Assembly (NCBI GenBank): GCA_015501585.1
Contig: JADNRY010000135.1
Coordinates: 1 to 64,000 of the forward strand
Origin: Rhodocollybia butyracea
Taxonomy: Eukaryota > Basidiomycota > Agaricomycetes > Agaricales > Omphalotaceae
DNA: 64,000 bases
Direction of reading: 5' to 3'
The first letter of the stretch is position 1. Every line of letters begins with the position of its first letter. This document shows positions 44,434 through 55,538 of this stretch, piece by piece. The position numbers and the translations under genes were made by a program. The notes below the pieces were generated by a model, which searched no databases, had not been told where the DNA came from, and was given only the letters and a program-made list of their open reading frames with translations.

Positions 44434-45526
44434 TTGCATGACACGAGTTCAAAGCTTTACTCAATGAACGAAACTAAAACAACTCCGATACCTACTTTTT
44501 CACCGAGAGCTGCATTGCGGCCCCGCGTTGTACCACTTTACGCTACTACCATTCCTTGCCGGCTTCACCAACTTCCAGGTATCCACCACACAGTCATCTC
44601 GAAACCATACTCAAAACCATACCCAACTACGAAGCCTAACACGATCGATTTGACACCTGGTCTCTTGGAAGACTCCTCTACCCCTGGGTCTCCGTTGACA
44701 CCCCTAGGTCAAGATTTCAGCAGCGGCTCTGCCCCCAATGTACAAATCAACCTTATACATCAGGAAAAGTCATTTTTGCCTACGTGACCCCAGAGTGGCC
44801 TAAATCAAACTAGGTGACCTATGAATCCTATGGCATCCTAGGAATTTGGGCTCGTCCCTTGCCAGTCAAGGCTCTTGAGGATTCCCTAGGCAAGCCTAGG
44901 TTTGCCCAGGTTTGCCCAGGTGCTCCTGGGGAACACCTGGGAAAACCTGGGCAAACCTAGGCTTGCCCTGGGTTTGCCTAGGATACCCTAGGGAGTCCTC
45001 AAGAGCCTTGACTGGCAAGGGACGAGCCCAAATTCCTAGGATGCTATAGGATTCATAGGTTACCTAGTTTGCTTTAGGCCACTCTGGGGTCACCTAGGCA
45101 AAAACGGCTTTTCCTGATGTACCGCGCCCCAATCCAGAGCTCACTGTTTCTGAGATTTGGAACGGTAAAGTGCTCTCTGCCTATCATGTAGGAACCTTGC
45201 ATTTGATTCAGTCGTTGTTACTCACAGGTTCATTTAGAAAATTGCTCGGGAAGTGGTCAATATTGAGCTCGATACAGGACTTAGTCTCAGTGCCCATGAA
45301 GCTGATATTCTGAACCGGGCGTGTACGTGAGTAAGTGTTCCTGTGTCCTGTTGCTTAAGTGTTGATCTCATCGCCAAGCTCCCAGATTGAGAATTCAATC
45401 CCTGAATTCAAGGACCATGTGAATCATTGGGGGGCGGATTTACTGCTTCGGGAACAACTGAAGAGTAAAAAGGACACACTGGCAAAAAAGGTCAAGAAAA
45501 ATAAGAAGGGCGAAAAGGATACTTGA
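44434..45526 (+). CDS. small basic-tailed protein of unknown function, split by a MITE
   Basis: A frame starting near 44434 (first internal Met at 44461, MNETKTTPIPTF) has a Ser/Thr/Pro-rich region with IDLTPGLLEDSSTPGSPLTPLG. It is cut at 44757 by MITE copy B; after removing the MITE and one TA the frame runs on as PRPNPELTVSEIWN. Two introns follow (GTAAAGTG.. and GTACGTGAG..), then AREVVNIELDTGLSLSAHEADILNRA and IENSIPEFKDHVNHWGADLL, and a Lys-rich end (KKVKKNKKGEKDT). No family name is known to me. Confidence 0.5.
44758..45119. mobile_element. palindromic MITE, copy B
   Basis: A 362-bp copy of the element at 42816-43188, with TA at 44756-44757 and 45120-45121. Same termini and the same stem words; the central loop portion is inverted relative to copy A. 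Two-bp duplications (TA here, CA at copy A) point to a Tc1/mariner-like or unclassified mechanism. Confidence 0.9.
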
Positions 45527-45688
45527 CGTTGTAATTAGTTGTAATTGTTTTTTCAACTTGTCAATACCGGAGAAAGAATTGAGGGTATATAAAATAATGG
45601 TATCTCTATCTCAGTGGTATCTTTCTATCACTAACTAGCAAGAATCGCAGCTGGCTGCTCTTTCACACTCGTTTCAGAACGTATCATT

Positions 45689-46243
45689 ATGCCTCAATCT
45701 CGCAAAGCGTCACCTAAGGTAAGTCAGTTTCACTCTTTAACGCAGTGTTGACCCCGATGATAGGCCTCCATGCTTTTCTCACTGAAGGCGACTTGTATCT
45801 CATCCTCCAATGATTCAACCAGTATCAATGTTCCAACAGTTGCATCCCATTCGCCGCACAATCATGCTCATCTACATACTCCCTTGGTCGATCATTACTT
45901 CGAGGGGTGGCCGCGTCGACAGCCCTATATTCATGATTTTGATGTTGTACACAAGGGGACACAATTCAGAATTTTTGCTCAGCAACACCGACTCTTACAC
46001 TGGAATTCAGCCCTCGCAATCCATGGTGATCTGGTGATCATGCGGGTGGGCATGAAGAATGTTGGAAATGTTGTGAATTTTTGAAGTGGAGATGTCAAAC
46101 GTGCCAAGGTCATTGCTCAACGGTAAGCATCAAGTTCTTTTTGTTTTTTTGTTACTTCTGAACCTCGTTTTAGATTCGCTGCTCATGTGGCTTGGTTCCA
46201 GCACCGTCGAGGACACCAGTTGAAACCTGTTATTCAATTGTAG
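45689..46243 (+). pseudogene. small conserved protein, one stop, three exons
   Basis: ATG at 45689 in a 30-nt first exon (MPQSRKASPK) with a clean GTAAGT donor. The second exon starts at 45764 and encodes LVDHYFEGWPRRQPYIHDFD, then LLHWNSALAIHGDLVIMRVG. It then meets TGA at 46082-46084, one C-to-T step from CGA, and goes on as SGDVKRAKVIAQR. A third exon gives FAAHVAWFQHRRG and KPVIQL before TAG at 46241. The pattern recalls small genes near agaricomycete transposons, but I cannot name it. Confidence 0.55.
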
Positions 46244-46548
46244 TGTAGAATTCCACGCTTATTGTGTAATTTTGCACGATTCCACGTTCATTAACGATTT
46301 TCATTGTTCAACACATTCATAACAATTTTCATTTCCACGTTCATGTATTTCATTAATAATTATTAAACAACAAGCCTCTTCTCACCGGTGTAGTGAATTT
46401 TTTTTTTCCTTTTGTTAAATCTTTACTGCTAACCAACTTTCCCCCACTTAAGAACAATTGATGCTTCACAACCACCCATCCCCATACTTCTGTCTGTTAG
46501 GCCTGGTGCCAATACTTGCAGTATTTACTTGAATATCAGCTTATTGTA

Positions 46549-49067
46549 ATGTCGTCAGCTGCCTTGGATCAACGCAAACGGTCCAATTCCCAGGTAGACG
46601 TAGCCGAGGACCCTCCAATGCCGGGAACTCTTTCTTTGGTACCATACTTCTCCCCCAGCAAAGTCAGAGCTGTGGCTGGCCCATCGCAAGAGCAGTTTGA
46701 TGAGGTATTTTTTTCCCATCCGTACTACCAGTGTTGAAGCTGATCACCTATAATAGCAACGTGAAACAAACAAAGCACTATTGGAGACGCTCAGAGGGTA
46801 CCAATCGGTGTTTCAACGTTTGACCTCAGAGAAAACATCGCTTGTTGACCAAAACAACTGGGTTAGTAATAAAATCAACCAGCTTGTGAGTTTACACGGT
46901 TGAAGGTTTCACTCGCGATGTACTTATACGACATCTCAGCATCAAGAGTGGCGAGACAAGATGGAAGTAAACAACCAGCTAGACAGCATGGTATGAACCT
47001 CCTTGTATCAGGTTGAACATAGCTCAAGGTATCTCCCCGACAGCACCAAGAAGAAGTCCATTTACGAGAAGCGGCCGAGGAATCCCTTCGCCTTGTCAGT
47101 CCTTTTGCAAATTGTAATAAAACTTACTCATCTTGCTCCTTCAGGCGCAACAACACCAGAAAAACATGGTCAGTTAAAGCTCTTTCAAACATATTGCTCT
47201 TTTTCCGATGTTTTTTTTTTTTTTTCCCTTTAGGAACAGCGCCTCAAAGAAGCGGTGCGTTTTTCTCCTTATATGTTTTTGTGTTGCTCATCGTTACCGT
47301 AGAATGAAGAAAGAGAACGTGTCACTCGCGACAAGGTAACTTTGAGTTTATATCCATATTATTGTTCCTTAAGTTTGTTTGCGTAGATATCTCTGGATGC
47401 AGAGATTATCCACCTCAGAACCAAGGCAAATTCTCAGCAATGTACTACACCTACTCCGCCATTGCAGGGGCCATCTGCATCTGCGTCTCCACCACCCCCG
47501 CGGTCTTCATCTTCAACTCACCAAGAACCTCAGTTGCCTGTTGATTCAGCTCAGGCTTCAGTATCCCCTCAGCAGCAGCGTCAGGTACCTCCCCAGACAT
47601 CTACATCCTTTCCACCGCCTCAGCAGTCTTCGCTGTCTTCATCTCACCAACAGCCTCATGCGTCTCCCTTTTGCTCGTTTATGATGCCTCCAACACTTCA
47701 ACAGTCTTCGTCTCCATCTCACCCATCTCATCCATAACCCTAGGTACCTCATCTAGCTCCTTCTGTGACGCCACCTCAACCATCTACAATGTCTTCTTCT
47801 CATCAGCAGTCACCCATGCCTCATGACGCTCATGGATGCTCAGCCTGTGGAGATGCTCGTCCTGACATAAAAGCTATTATTGAAGCCACGGTTGCACAAG
47901 TCATGGCCTCTCGGCCAGCTGAAAGACAGCGTAAAACTAGACCTAGCCAGGAACCCAAGCTAGGAAGCCCAGCCCACGACAGAACACTGAAGGAGGCAAC
48001 TCTGGGAAGTCTCACCAAAAGTGGGGAGAAGGATTGGAAGGTATTCTCCTTTCAAGCGTCTAGTTTAATCAATGCTGAATTCATTCAGAGCTTTGTCCGG
48101 AACTCTTTCCTTTCCATGACGCAACGGGAGCATGTTAACCACTTCGAGGACTACAGGCCCGTGGACAAAGCAATTGCGCTGAAGTTTGAGAAATATGAGG
48201 GCCCTGGGCCCGAGAATGATTCTCGATTCAAGTTATTTTTTGGACTTACATGGCGCAAGTCGCGATGGAATCGGGTCGTGATATCGAATATGCTGCCTGT
48301 CATCCTTTACAAGAAAGCCGAAAAGCAGCTACAGGGAGAAGTCAATGACAAAGTTATATCTGCGATGCTGTGGGATCACATTAAACAGGCTCAGGAGTCT
48401 TGGCAAAGACGTAACCCTCGAATCACACAGGAAGGTAATCAAGTTGAGACAGCTGATGAAGCTCGGGCGCGCGCGGACACTCAAACGCTACAGCGCTATG
48501 TAAATGTTCGAAGGAATTCTAGAAAAGTAGAAGTGAGTGCTTTGTTGAGATATACTGTTTACCTATTAACCATCTGTAGAAGTTCGACAAGCGCAGTACT
48601 GGAATCGAAAAGTCCTCCAGCAAACCTCGCTCTCACCCATGGATAGAGCAAAATGGACTACTGCACAAACTATTGTCACGATCCTTGGAAAAGATGGACA
48701 GTCAACAGATTAAACGGACACCGACAGCCAAGGGTTGCACTCAACTGTACCATATTATAGGCGACGGTTCATTTCTACATTGTTGGAGGGGGTGGATAGC
48801 TATATCCTGAATCTGAACAAGAAGGAATGTGAACAGAAGGGGAAAAGATACACTCGACAACTAACTCTCGTCCGCCGGCGCACTGATAGGGAGAGCAATA
48901 GGAGAATAATCCAGAAACCACCTCGTTCCTTCTACCATCAGAAATACCTTGATGGCTTGGCTCCTGCTGTTCTGCAGGCCCTAGAAATCAGTGCTACTGA
49001 GATTCCTTACTGGAATGAGTGGGTTGGTAGAGCTATGCCAATTTCGGACTCAGAACCTGACTTGTGA
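46549..49067 (+). pseudogene. coiled-coil gene built of tiny phase-0 exons
   Basis: ATG at 46549. Exons at 46549-46704, 46757-46885, 46940-46990, 47023-47094, 47145-47168, 47234-47254 and 47303-47335, then a long one from 47387. Every internal exon is a multiple of three (129, 51, 72, 24, 21, 33 nt) with GT..AG introns. They encode a charged helical rod (for example REAAEESLRL, EQRLKEA, NEERERVTRDK). A Pro/Gln/Ser-rich region follows, with stops TAA 47735 and TAG 47741, each one C-to-T step from CAA and CAG. Next come a conserved domain (48000-48530, ending LQRYVNVRRNSRK), an intron, and a tail with LGKDGQSTD, a further stop, DGVDSYI-like and FYHQKYLDGLAP. The second half recalls a very common uncharacterised agaricomycete protein family. 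Confidence 0.6.
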
Positions 49068-51478
49068 AAGTTCTGTGTCTGGATTATGATAATTTCCTGG
49101 CTTTGGTTAATGAACTGACTTTGGATGGTCTATGCGAAGATATTTTGTCCTATAATCTTGTTTGAGATTTGTATATACTTCTGCCAGAAGATGATTTACA
49201 TGTCTTACACACTTCTGCGACTAGAATCTGACGCTGCCGCGTCCTGTCAATTGTACCGATAGTTTCTATTTCATGGGAGCTTTCTTTACTTTCGAAACTG
49301 TAACAGATAGCTCATATATCGACGCTGATATCAAATATGTTGCTATCATACGAATACGCTTGCGTTTACAACCCACAGAAATAGATAATATATTTTTTTT
49401 CAAATGGGCTTCAGATACAACTCATTTCAGTAGAATAATCATATGCCATGAAAGGCTATGAATATGGACACGATTCAGTCCTCCTGGTAGGCATCCCGAT
49501 ACTCAAATTTTCTGCCTGACTATCGATCTTGTTATCTGAATAAATAACATTATACATTTCTACAGTGCAGATACATGTTTCTATATAACTGCTTTCTGCT
49601 CGTGAATCCGACCAGCAGATTTTTCTGCAAACTCGGAACATCAATGCATGTCTTTCCCGTCAATCCACTGATACTGCTTCAATGCCGTCGCGGACCATCT
49701 TGGTCCTTCAAGAATTCATCCAGTGCACCTCCAGCAACATCTCGTGCTCTCTTCATCCGTCTATTGGTTTACTTGACGTCCCGGGTTACAATATGTCGGG
49801 TTTCGATCCAACGGAAGCAAAGCGTGAGTGGCATGCGCGTGGATTTGTAGTACAAGACATAGGGGGAGCTTTGGTTCCGTGAACGTTTGAGTGTTACGAG
49901 ATTCAAGGACGGATTTGAAAGGTTTTCAGCAGTGGCAACGGAAGACGATCTATCAAAGGAGGTGTAATTAGTATTTATATTCACAACGGTAACCGTAAAA
50001 TGAGAATGATAATAGCAGAAAACAGCAATAGTAAAAGAAACAAAGGAAACCCAGTGAGGAATGCAAGCGTAAAATGAATGGGATGATCGATGAATTGAAA
50101 GCGCAAACCAGGAACGGAAGTGAGGGACTCAGACATGGTACAATGAAAATGAGGTGAGCCAAAAATGAGAGCAAGAATGATCGAATATCGAAAAAAAGCA
50201 AAGCAAGTGGAACTTACTGGACTCGTTGTTGTTGCCTCTTTCACACCTCCATAATAAAATTTTTGCTACCTTTCTCCAGGTCCTCCCAGCGCTTCCTGCA
50301 TAAGCACCAGCCTCTGATTTGCACTGACTTTCAAGGCATCCCAAGAGGCAACAGAACACACCAGAATCGGAATCATGGTGTGGCCCTGCTTGGTAATCCA
50401 CTCCGTAGCTTTGGAAGGAGTGCCAGTGTATGTTGCAAGCGTGACTGTGGTTCTCGAGACTGAAAGGATGCGGGTATATCAATGTAGCAGGCAGAAGAGG
50501 TGAGCTTGTTGTTGGGAAAATTGGTCTGTGCAACAACAGCTGAGACTTGGGGTATCATGGATTCATCGATCATCTATCATTGGCTGTCATGCATCTAAGG
50601 AGGATTCAGGTCAGTTCTTGATAGTAAAAAAGAGTTCATTGGCAGTTTCAAAAGGGAGACAAGAGGGTTCGAATGGAACAAGGGAATGTTAATGAGGCCT
50701 TGAGGATGCGCGGTACAGATAAGAACATGGAAACTAAGATCGAGGAAAAGTGAACAGGACTTACTGGAATCAACAGGCCGTGCACGCGCGAGGTTTGATG
50801 TTGTTCACAATTACCAGCTCCGATAGAAACAAGAACCACCAGGCAGAGACACAAATTGAGAAGTGGGTCCAGGTGAGGCACTCTGAGGAATGGCAGCGGT
50901 CGGGTAGCTGCTCGCCTTGAAAAACACATATTGAAGGGATGAAGTGAGCATGTGACAGCCAAGGCCGCGGCAATTTTAATATGATCCGGACGCGTTAACG
51001 CGCGCTTCTAGTACTCCCTATCCAAATACCATGGTCCATGATATCATGATGCCTACTGTTACCCATTTGATGATGGAAAATGAATGCATTCCTCTGGCCG
51101 ATGACCCGATTTAGAAGACTTCTTCACGATGGCTCAAGCACAGTAAGGAGCACCTCAAAGTGACTTCGGAAGGCATTGAGCATTATCCTTTCCATAATGG
51201 ATATCAATGCTTCAATCTATGTAATGCAATATGGTGAAGAGGATTCGAAGTATCCAAATATACACTGAATGTCTGTCATTAAACTTTTCCACCATTTGAT
51301 TCAGGCTGACATTCTATAACAAGAAGATTTTGCGGAAATAGCTACTTCTTGCTTCCTCTGTGTGCTTCACACTTTTCATCTCTGTCGGTGTTACAGGTAA
51401 TGATTGAACAGAAGCTCTTCAAAAGCCCTTGTATGCGTGTTCTCTCTCAGCGGTTTTCCCTCTCCTGTTACGCAATTG
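49068..51478. other. no recognisable gene
   Basis: Open frames up to about 135 codons without family resemblance. The region upstream of the sedolisin presumably holds its promoter. Several purine-rich runs occur near 50000-50200. Confidence 0.4.
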
Positions 51479-52114
51479 GCATGCTTTGCCTTGTTCCTTT
51501 TCAGACTCGCCGCCTCTATGGTGGCCGGGATCCCCAGTTGTCGCTCGGTGGTCATGCTTGGAGCGTGCAAGCCCCCCTCCTTACTTTGCGAATGCCGGCA
51601 CCCCGGCTCTCGACGCCACTCAGAACTTGAAGATTGCCCTCTCCCCTGCAAACAGGGATGGCCGGGAGCAGAAACTCATTGATGTCAGTAGACCAGGAAA
51701 TGCAATGTACGGTCAGCATTTAAACTATGAAGAAGTATGTATCCCAGTCATGTTGCGCGCTTTTATTTTCAGTATTAAACTGAGTTCTAGGCCAAAGCCT
51801 TTGCAGGTCCCACCCCCGATACTGTACGAGCGGTCACTTCCTGGTTGAATGAAAATGGGATTCAAAATATTGCTACCACGGGCGCATTCAGTGAATGGTT
51901 GGGGTTCTCGGTTCCCGTATTCACCGCCAACTCTCTTTTCAATGCCAACTACCAGCAATTCAATGAGATCGGCGGCCCCACAAAGTTGACTAGGACATTG
52001 ACATACTCTATTCCCGCCGACTTGCAGCCACATATCAACATACTTCATCCTAGTACCGATTCCATCAGAGTATCCAAAAGCCCCAAATTCCACACTGCTC
52101 CCATTCCTAGTACT

Positions 52115-52852
52115 AGTGTTGGGGAGGGCCGGGTCAGGCCAGAGACCCTGTGGTCGGGTCGGGTCACCAAGGGTCAGGGCCAGCTAAAATTCTGACCCTG
52201 GCCCACCTAAGAGGGTTAGGGCCAGGTCGGGTCGGGGTTGGGGTCTGGCCCAGGGCCACTCCTAAAAAGGAAATTCGTGAAAATTAGCCCACCCCTCAGC
52301 CAAAATTGTACCACCTCTGATTCCACTGCCCCAATTTGGTGCTCAGTTGCAAAGCCAGGGGGTATGGTGACAGTAAACAGGCCATGACCTTATCAAAAAT
52401 AATTCATACTACATACTACTTCAATGAAAATCTCAAACAGAATATTCAATAACTTCATGATTACATCCAATAGAACCAAGAGATAGGTACTGTCTATAGA
52501 CTGATAGGTTAAGAAGAGATTTGACTGTGAATCATTGCTGATCTTGCATTTTATGCACCAGCGTATCACTAGCTGATGGTCAGTGTATCAAATCTACAGC
52601 TCCCTGTGCTTTACTCATGGGCTAAGGTCACAGGTGACTATATACCAGGAAATTTACTAGTAGTGCACTACTCAGGCCCTTAAAAATCAATGTTTAGGAG
52701 CACCCATGCATGAGCTTTAGACTCAATCCTGGCCCAAGGTCAAGACCCAGGGCCAGGGGTCAGCAAAATCCTGACCCTGGCCTTGACCCTCTTTGACCCT
52801 CTGCAAGGGCCGGGTCGAGGGTCACTGACCCGGCCCTCCCCATCACTACAGG
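52115..52852. mobile_element. hAT-like MITE in the sedolisin
   Basis: Begins TAGTGTTGGGGAGGGCC (counting the shared bases) and ends GGCCCTCCCCATCACTA plus four extra bases CAGG. A 9-bp direct repeat CTAGTACTA lies at 52107-52115 and 52853-52861. Excision restores IPSTNSSNNTASC in the protease. The ends TAGTG..CACTA and an 8-9-bp duplication fit hAT. GGGTC/GACCC words fill both arms; no transposase. Confidence 0.85.
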
Positions 52853-54005
52853 CTAGTACTAACAGCTCAAACAACACTGCCAGTTGCTCCTTGACCCCAT
52901 CAAATGCGACTTGGTCGTCACCCTAGGTGTTTGCAGAACAAGTGTGGAATCCCAACCGCTGGGGCTAATTAACTGACCAATCAACTTGGTGTATCCGGGT
53001 TCCTTAATCAATTCCCTCAAGTGAGAAAGCATACTTACTATACGCAAAAGATGTTTCACTAATTCCTAGATCTAAATTGAAGCGCACAGACTTGCAGTAC
53101 TTTTTGGAAACCTTTGCTAACAACGTCCCATCGTCTACCGGTTGGTAATTGCAAAATTTGGATGATGGTTCAGACCTGCAAGGTGCCAAGAATGCTGGTA
53201 TTGAAGCTGTGAGCTCGATTCTCAATTCCATTATGCATTTTGATCTGATTCAAGCGTAAATGTTAGAACCTGGACACACAGGTTCCTCCTATACTGATGC
53301 TCTGCAAAGACTTTAGCCAACCCATCTCAAAGTATACCATTGGCCTGGCCAATGGGGTACCGGTAACTTTTTTCTCAGTAGGCAAGGACAACAATGACGG
53401 TGGCCTGGGTGGTTTCCTCGATCTCATGGACCTTTGTAAGTCAAACTGGTTAACACCAGGATCGCTGATATTGATATACCCAATCGCAGGTTCTTACTAC
53501 CAGGTGCCTTCATACACCTGGGTGATTGATACTTTGACTAACTCTTCCTTGCTAGCTATGGCGCCGATGAGCGTGAAATCAGTACTGCCCAGGCCAACCA
53601 GCTTTGCGACGCATACATGTTTGCAGGTATGTGTCCATAGATAGTTCCATCGATAATGCCAACGTGAGGTCTATAGGTGCCCAAGGAGTGTCTGTCATTT
53701 TCTCGTCCGGTAAGTAAATTCATGGAGTGGAGTTAATTTTGATTATGATTGCTCATATAGCTTGCAGACAATGGTGGTGTCGTGCGTCTTTGCTGATTGA
53801 ACATTCCCAAGTTGATGCCCCTTCCTTAGTAGGTCATCCTGTTGTACTGCTAAATGTTTTCTGATCTCCTGATTCTTCTCTAGCTTCTGTCGGTGCTACC
53901 AAAGGCGAAGAGGAGACTGGCGCCTCTCTCTCTGGTGGTGGCTTCTCCAACATCTTTGCTCGTCCCTCTTACCAAGCCGATACTGTTGAGGGATACTTGA
54001 GCACT

Positions 54006-55209
54006 TGTTATGACTCGATCAATAGTCTCGTCCAAACCTTCACAGTACGTAACTCGGCAGTAAAAATGATAAGAGAAATTAATGAGATTATAGAGCAAGC
54101 CTTTCCGTTCGTTGAAACCGCTAGGCAAAAAATATATACTCAAACAACTAGGCTCAAGTACAGTTAGTAACTAGTTTGTAATACAAAACTCACAGAAGTT
54201 ATTATTTGGAGATAGCTCGACAAATAATAATAAGATTACCCTCGGAGATGGCTCGACAAGCAGTAATATGAATCAGAACTAATACTCGGAGTTGGCTCGA
54301 CAAGTAGTAGTGAGTGTGGTGTCTAATACTCGGAGATAGCTCAACAAGTAGTAGTGAGTGTGATGTCTAATACTCGGAGATAGCTCAACAAGTAATAGTG
54401 AGTGTAATGTCTAATACTTGGAGATAGCTCAACAAGTAATAGGAAGTTGCAACTCGGAGATAGCTCAACAAGTGGCAATTAAAGAAGTATTCACTAGGAG
54501 ATAGCTCAACAGGTGAATGTTAGTGGATACAACTTGGAGTTAGCTCAACAAGATGTATAAATGTGTATTGTAGCTTGGAGATAGCTCAACAAGATACAAT
54601 GAGTTGGTCTGGTGATTCACACAAGTGATAACAGCAAACAAGTGGGGGTTTGGATTTAAGAAAAATAATACGTCTAACGTACATTGGTAAATCTAGACTA
54701 CTTATATACTGTGCAATGTGTACTAGTTAGGAAATGCTGCGGAATGACTAGATTTGAGTCATAACTGCGGAAATACTGCGGATGAGTCAGTCTGACTATG
54801 TAATGCTGTGCAATGACTAATATTGAGTCATGTATGCGGAACCGTAGTTGACTCAGATATCTGGCTGTGCAATGACTGATATTGAGTCATTGATGTAAAG
54901 AGGCTATGCAATGATGTCATAGCTGTGGAGCAGTGATGTGATATCATAACTGCGGAGCAATGGAATGACATCATGATTGTGGAGTAGCAAGATGACATCA
55001 TAGTTGTGGAGCTAGAATGATGTCATGACTGTGCAGACTGTGCAGTGACTGTTAAAGGTGTTCTGGAAGAATGTGTGCAGCATTAATCCAAATGGTGTTG
55101 AATAACTAATGAATGTAAAATGTTAAGTAGAAGTATTAATGATAGTGTTCATAGTTGGTTACAGAAGAAAAAAGATTGGGTGTATAGGATTTAGATCCGG
55201 GTCATAACA
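54006..55209. mobile_element. solo LTR, family C, in the sedolisin
   Basis: A 1204-bp sequence starting TGTTATGACTCG and ending GGGTCATAACA (TG..CA with a longer terminal inverted repeat), flanked by GCACT at 54001-54005 and 55210-55214. Excision restores GYLSTLGNTNAGLF in the protease, so the borders are certain. It contains a tandem repeat block at 54231-54600. Confidence 0.95.
54231..54600. repeat. tandem repeats within the LTR
   Basis: About nine degenerate units of 30-45 bp share the core GGAGATAGCTCAACAAG (GATGGCTCGACAAG and similar in the older units). Spacing varies. Repeats in this part of LTRs are often enhancer-like; here this is only inference. Confidence 0.75.
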
Positions 55210-55538
55210 GCACTCTTGGAAACACCAACGCTGGCCTCTTCAACCCCAGCGGCCATGCATATCCTGATGTAGGCCTGTTACAGTCCCCTCTATGAGGTTG
55301 ACGGCTTAAGCGAGAAACCTCGATAGAGGGGCCTGGAAACCGGCTCCGGACCGTAGCACAGACTTTTAAACAGCTTTGACCGATCCTTAATTAGCTTAAC
55401 CTCGATTTGGGCAAAGCGGATGGGAATTTTTGAATGTATTGAAACCGTTCCGTGAATTCCGTTCAGCGTTATTTTCTTCCGTCTCGCTCAGCTTGTCCAG
55501 CATTTTCGACGTGTCGCGCGCGCAACAACGCGTTGAAT

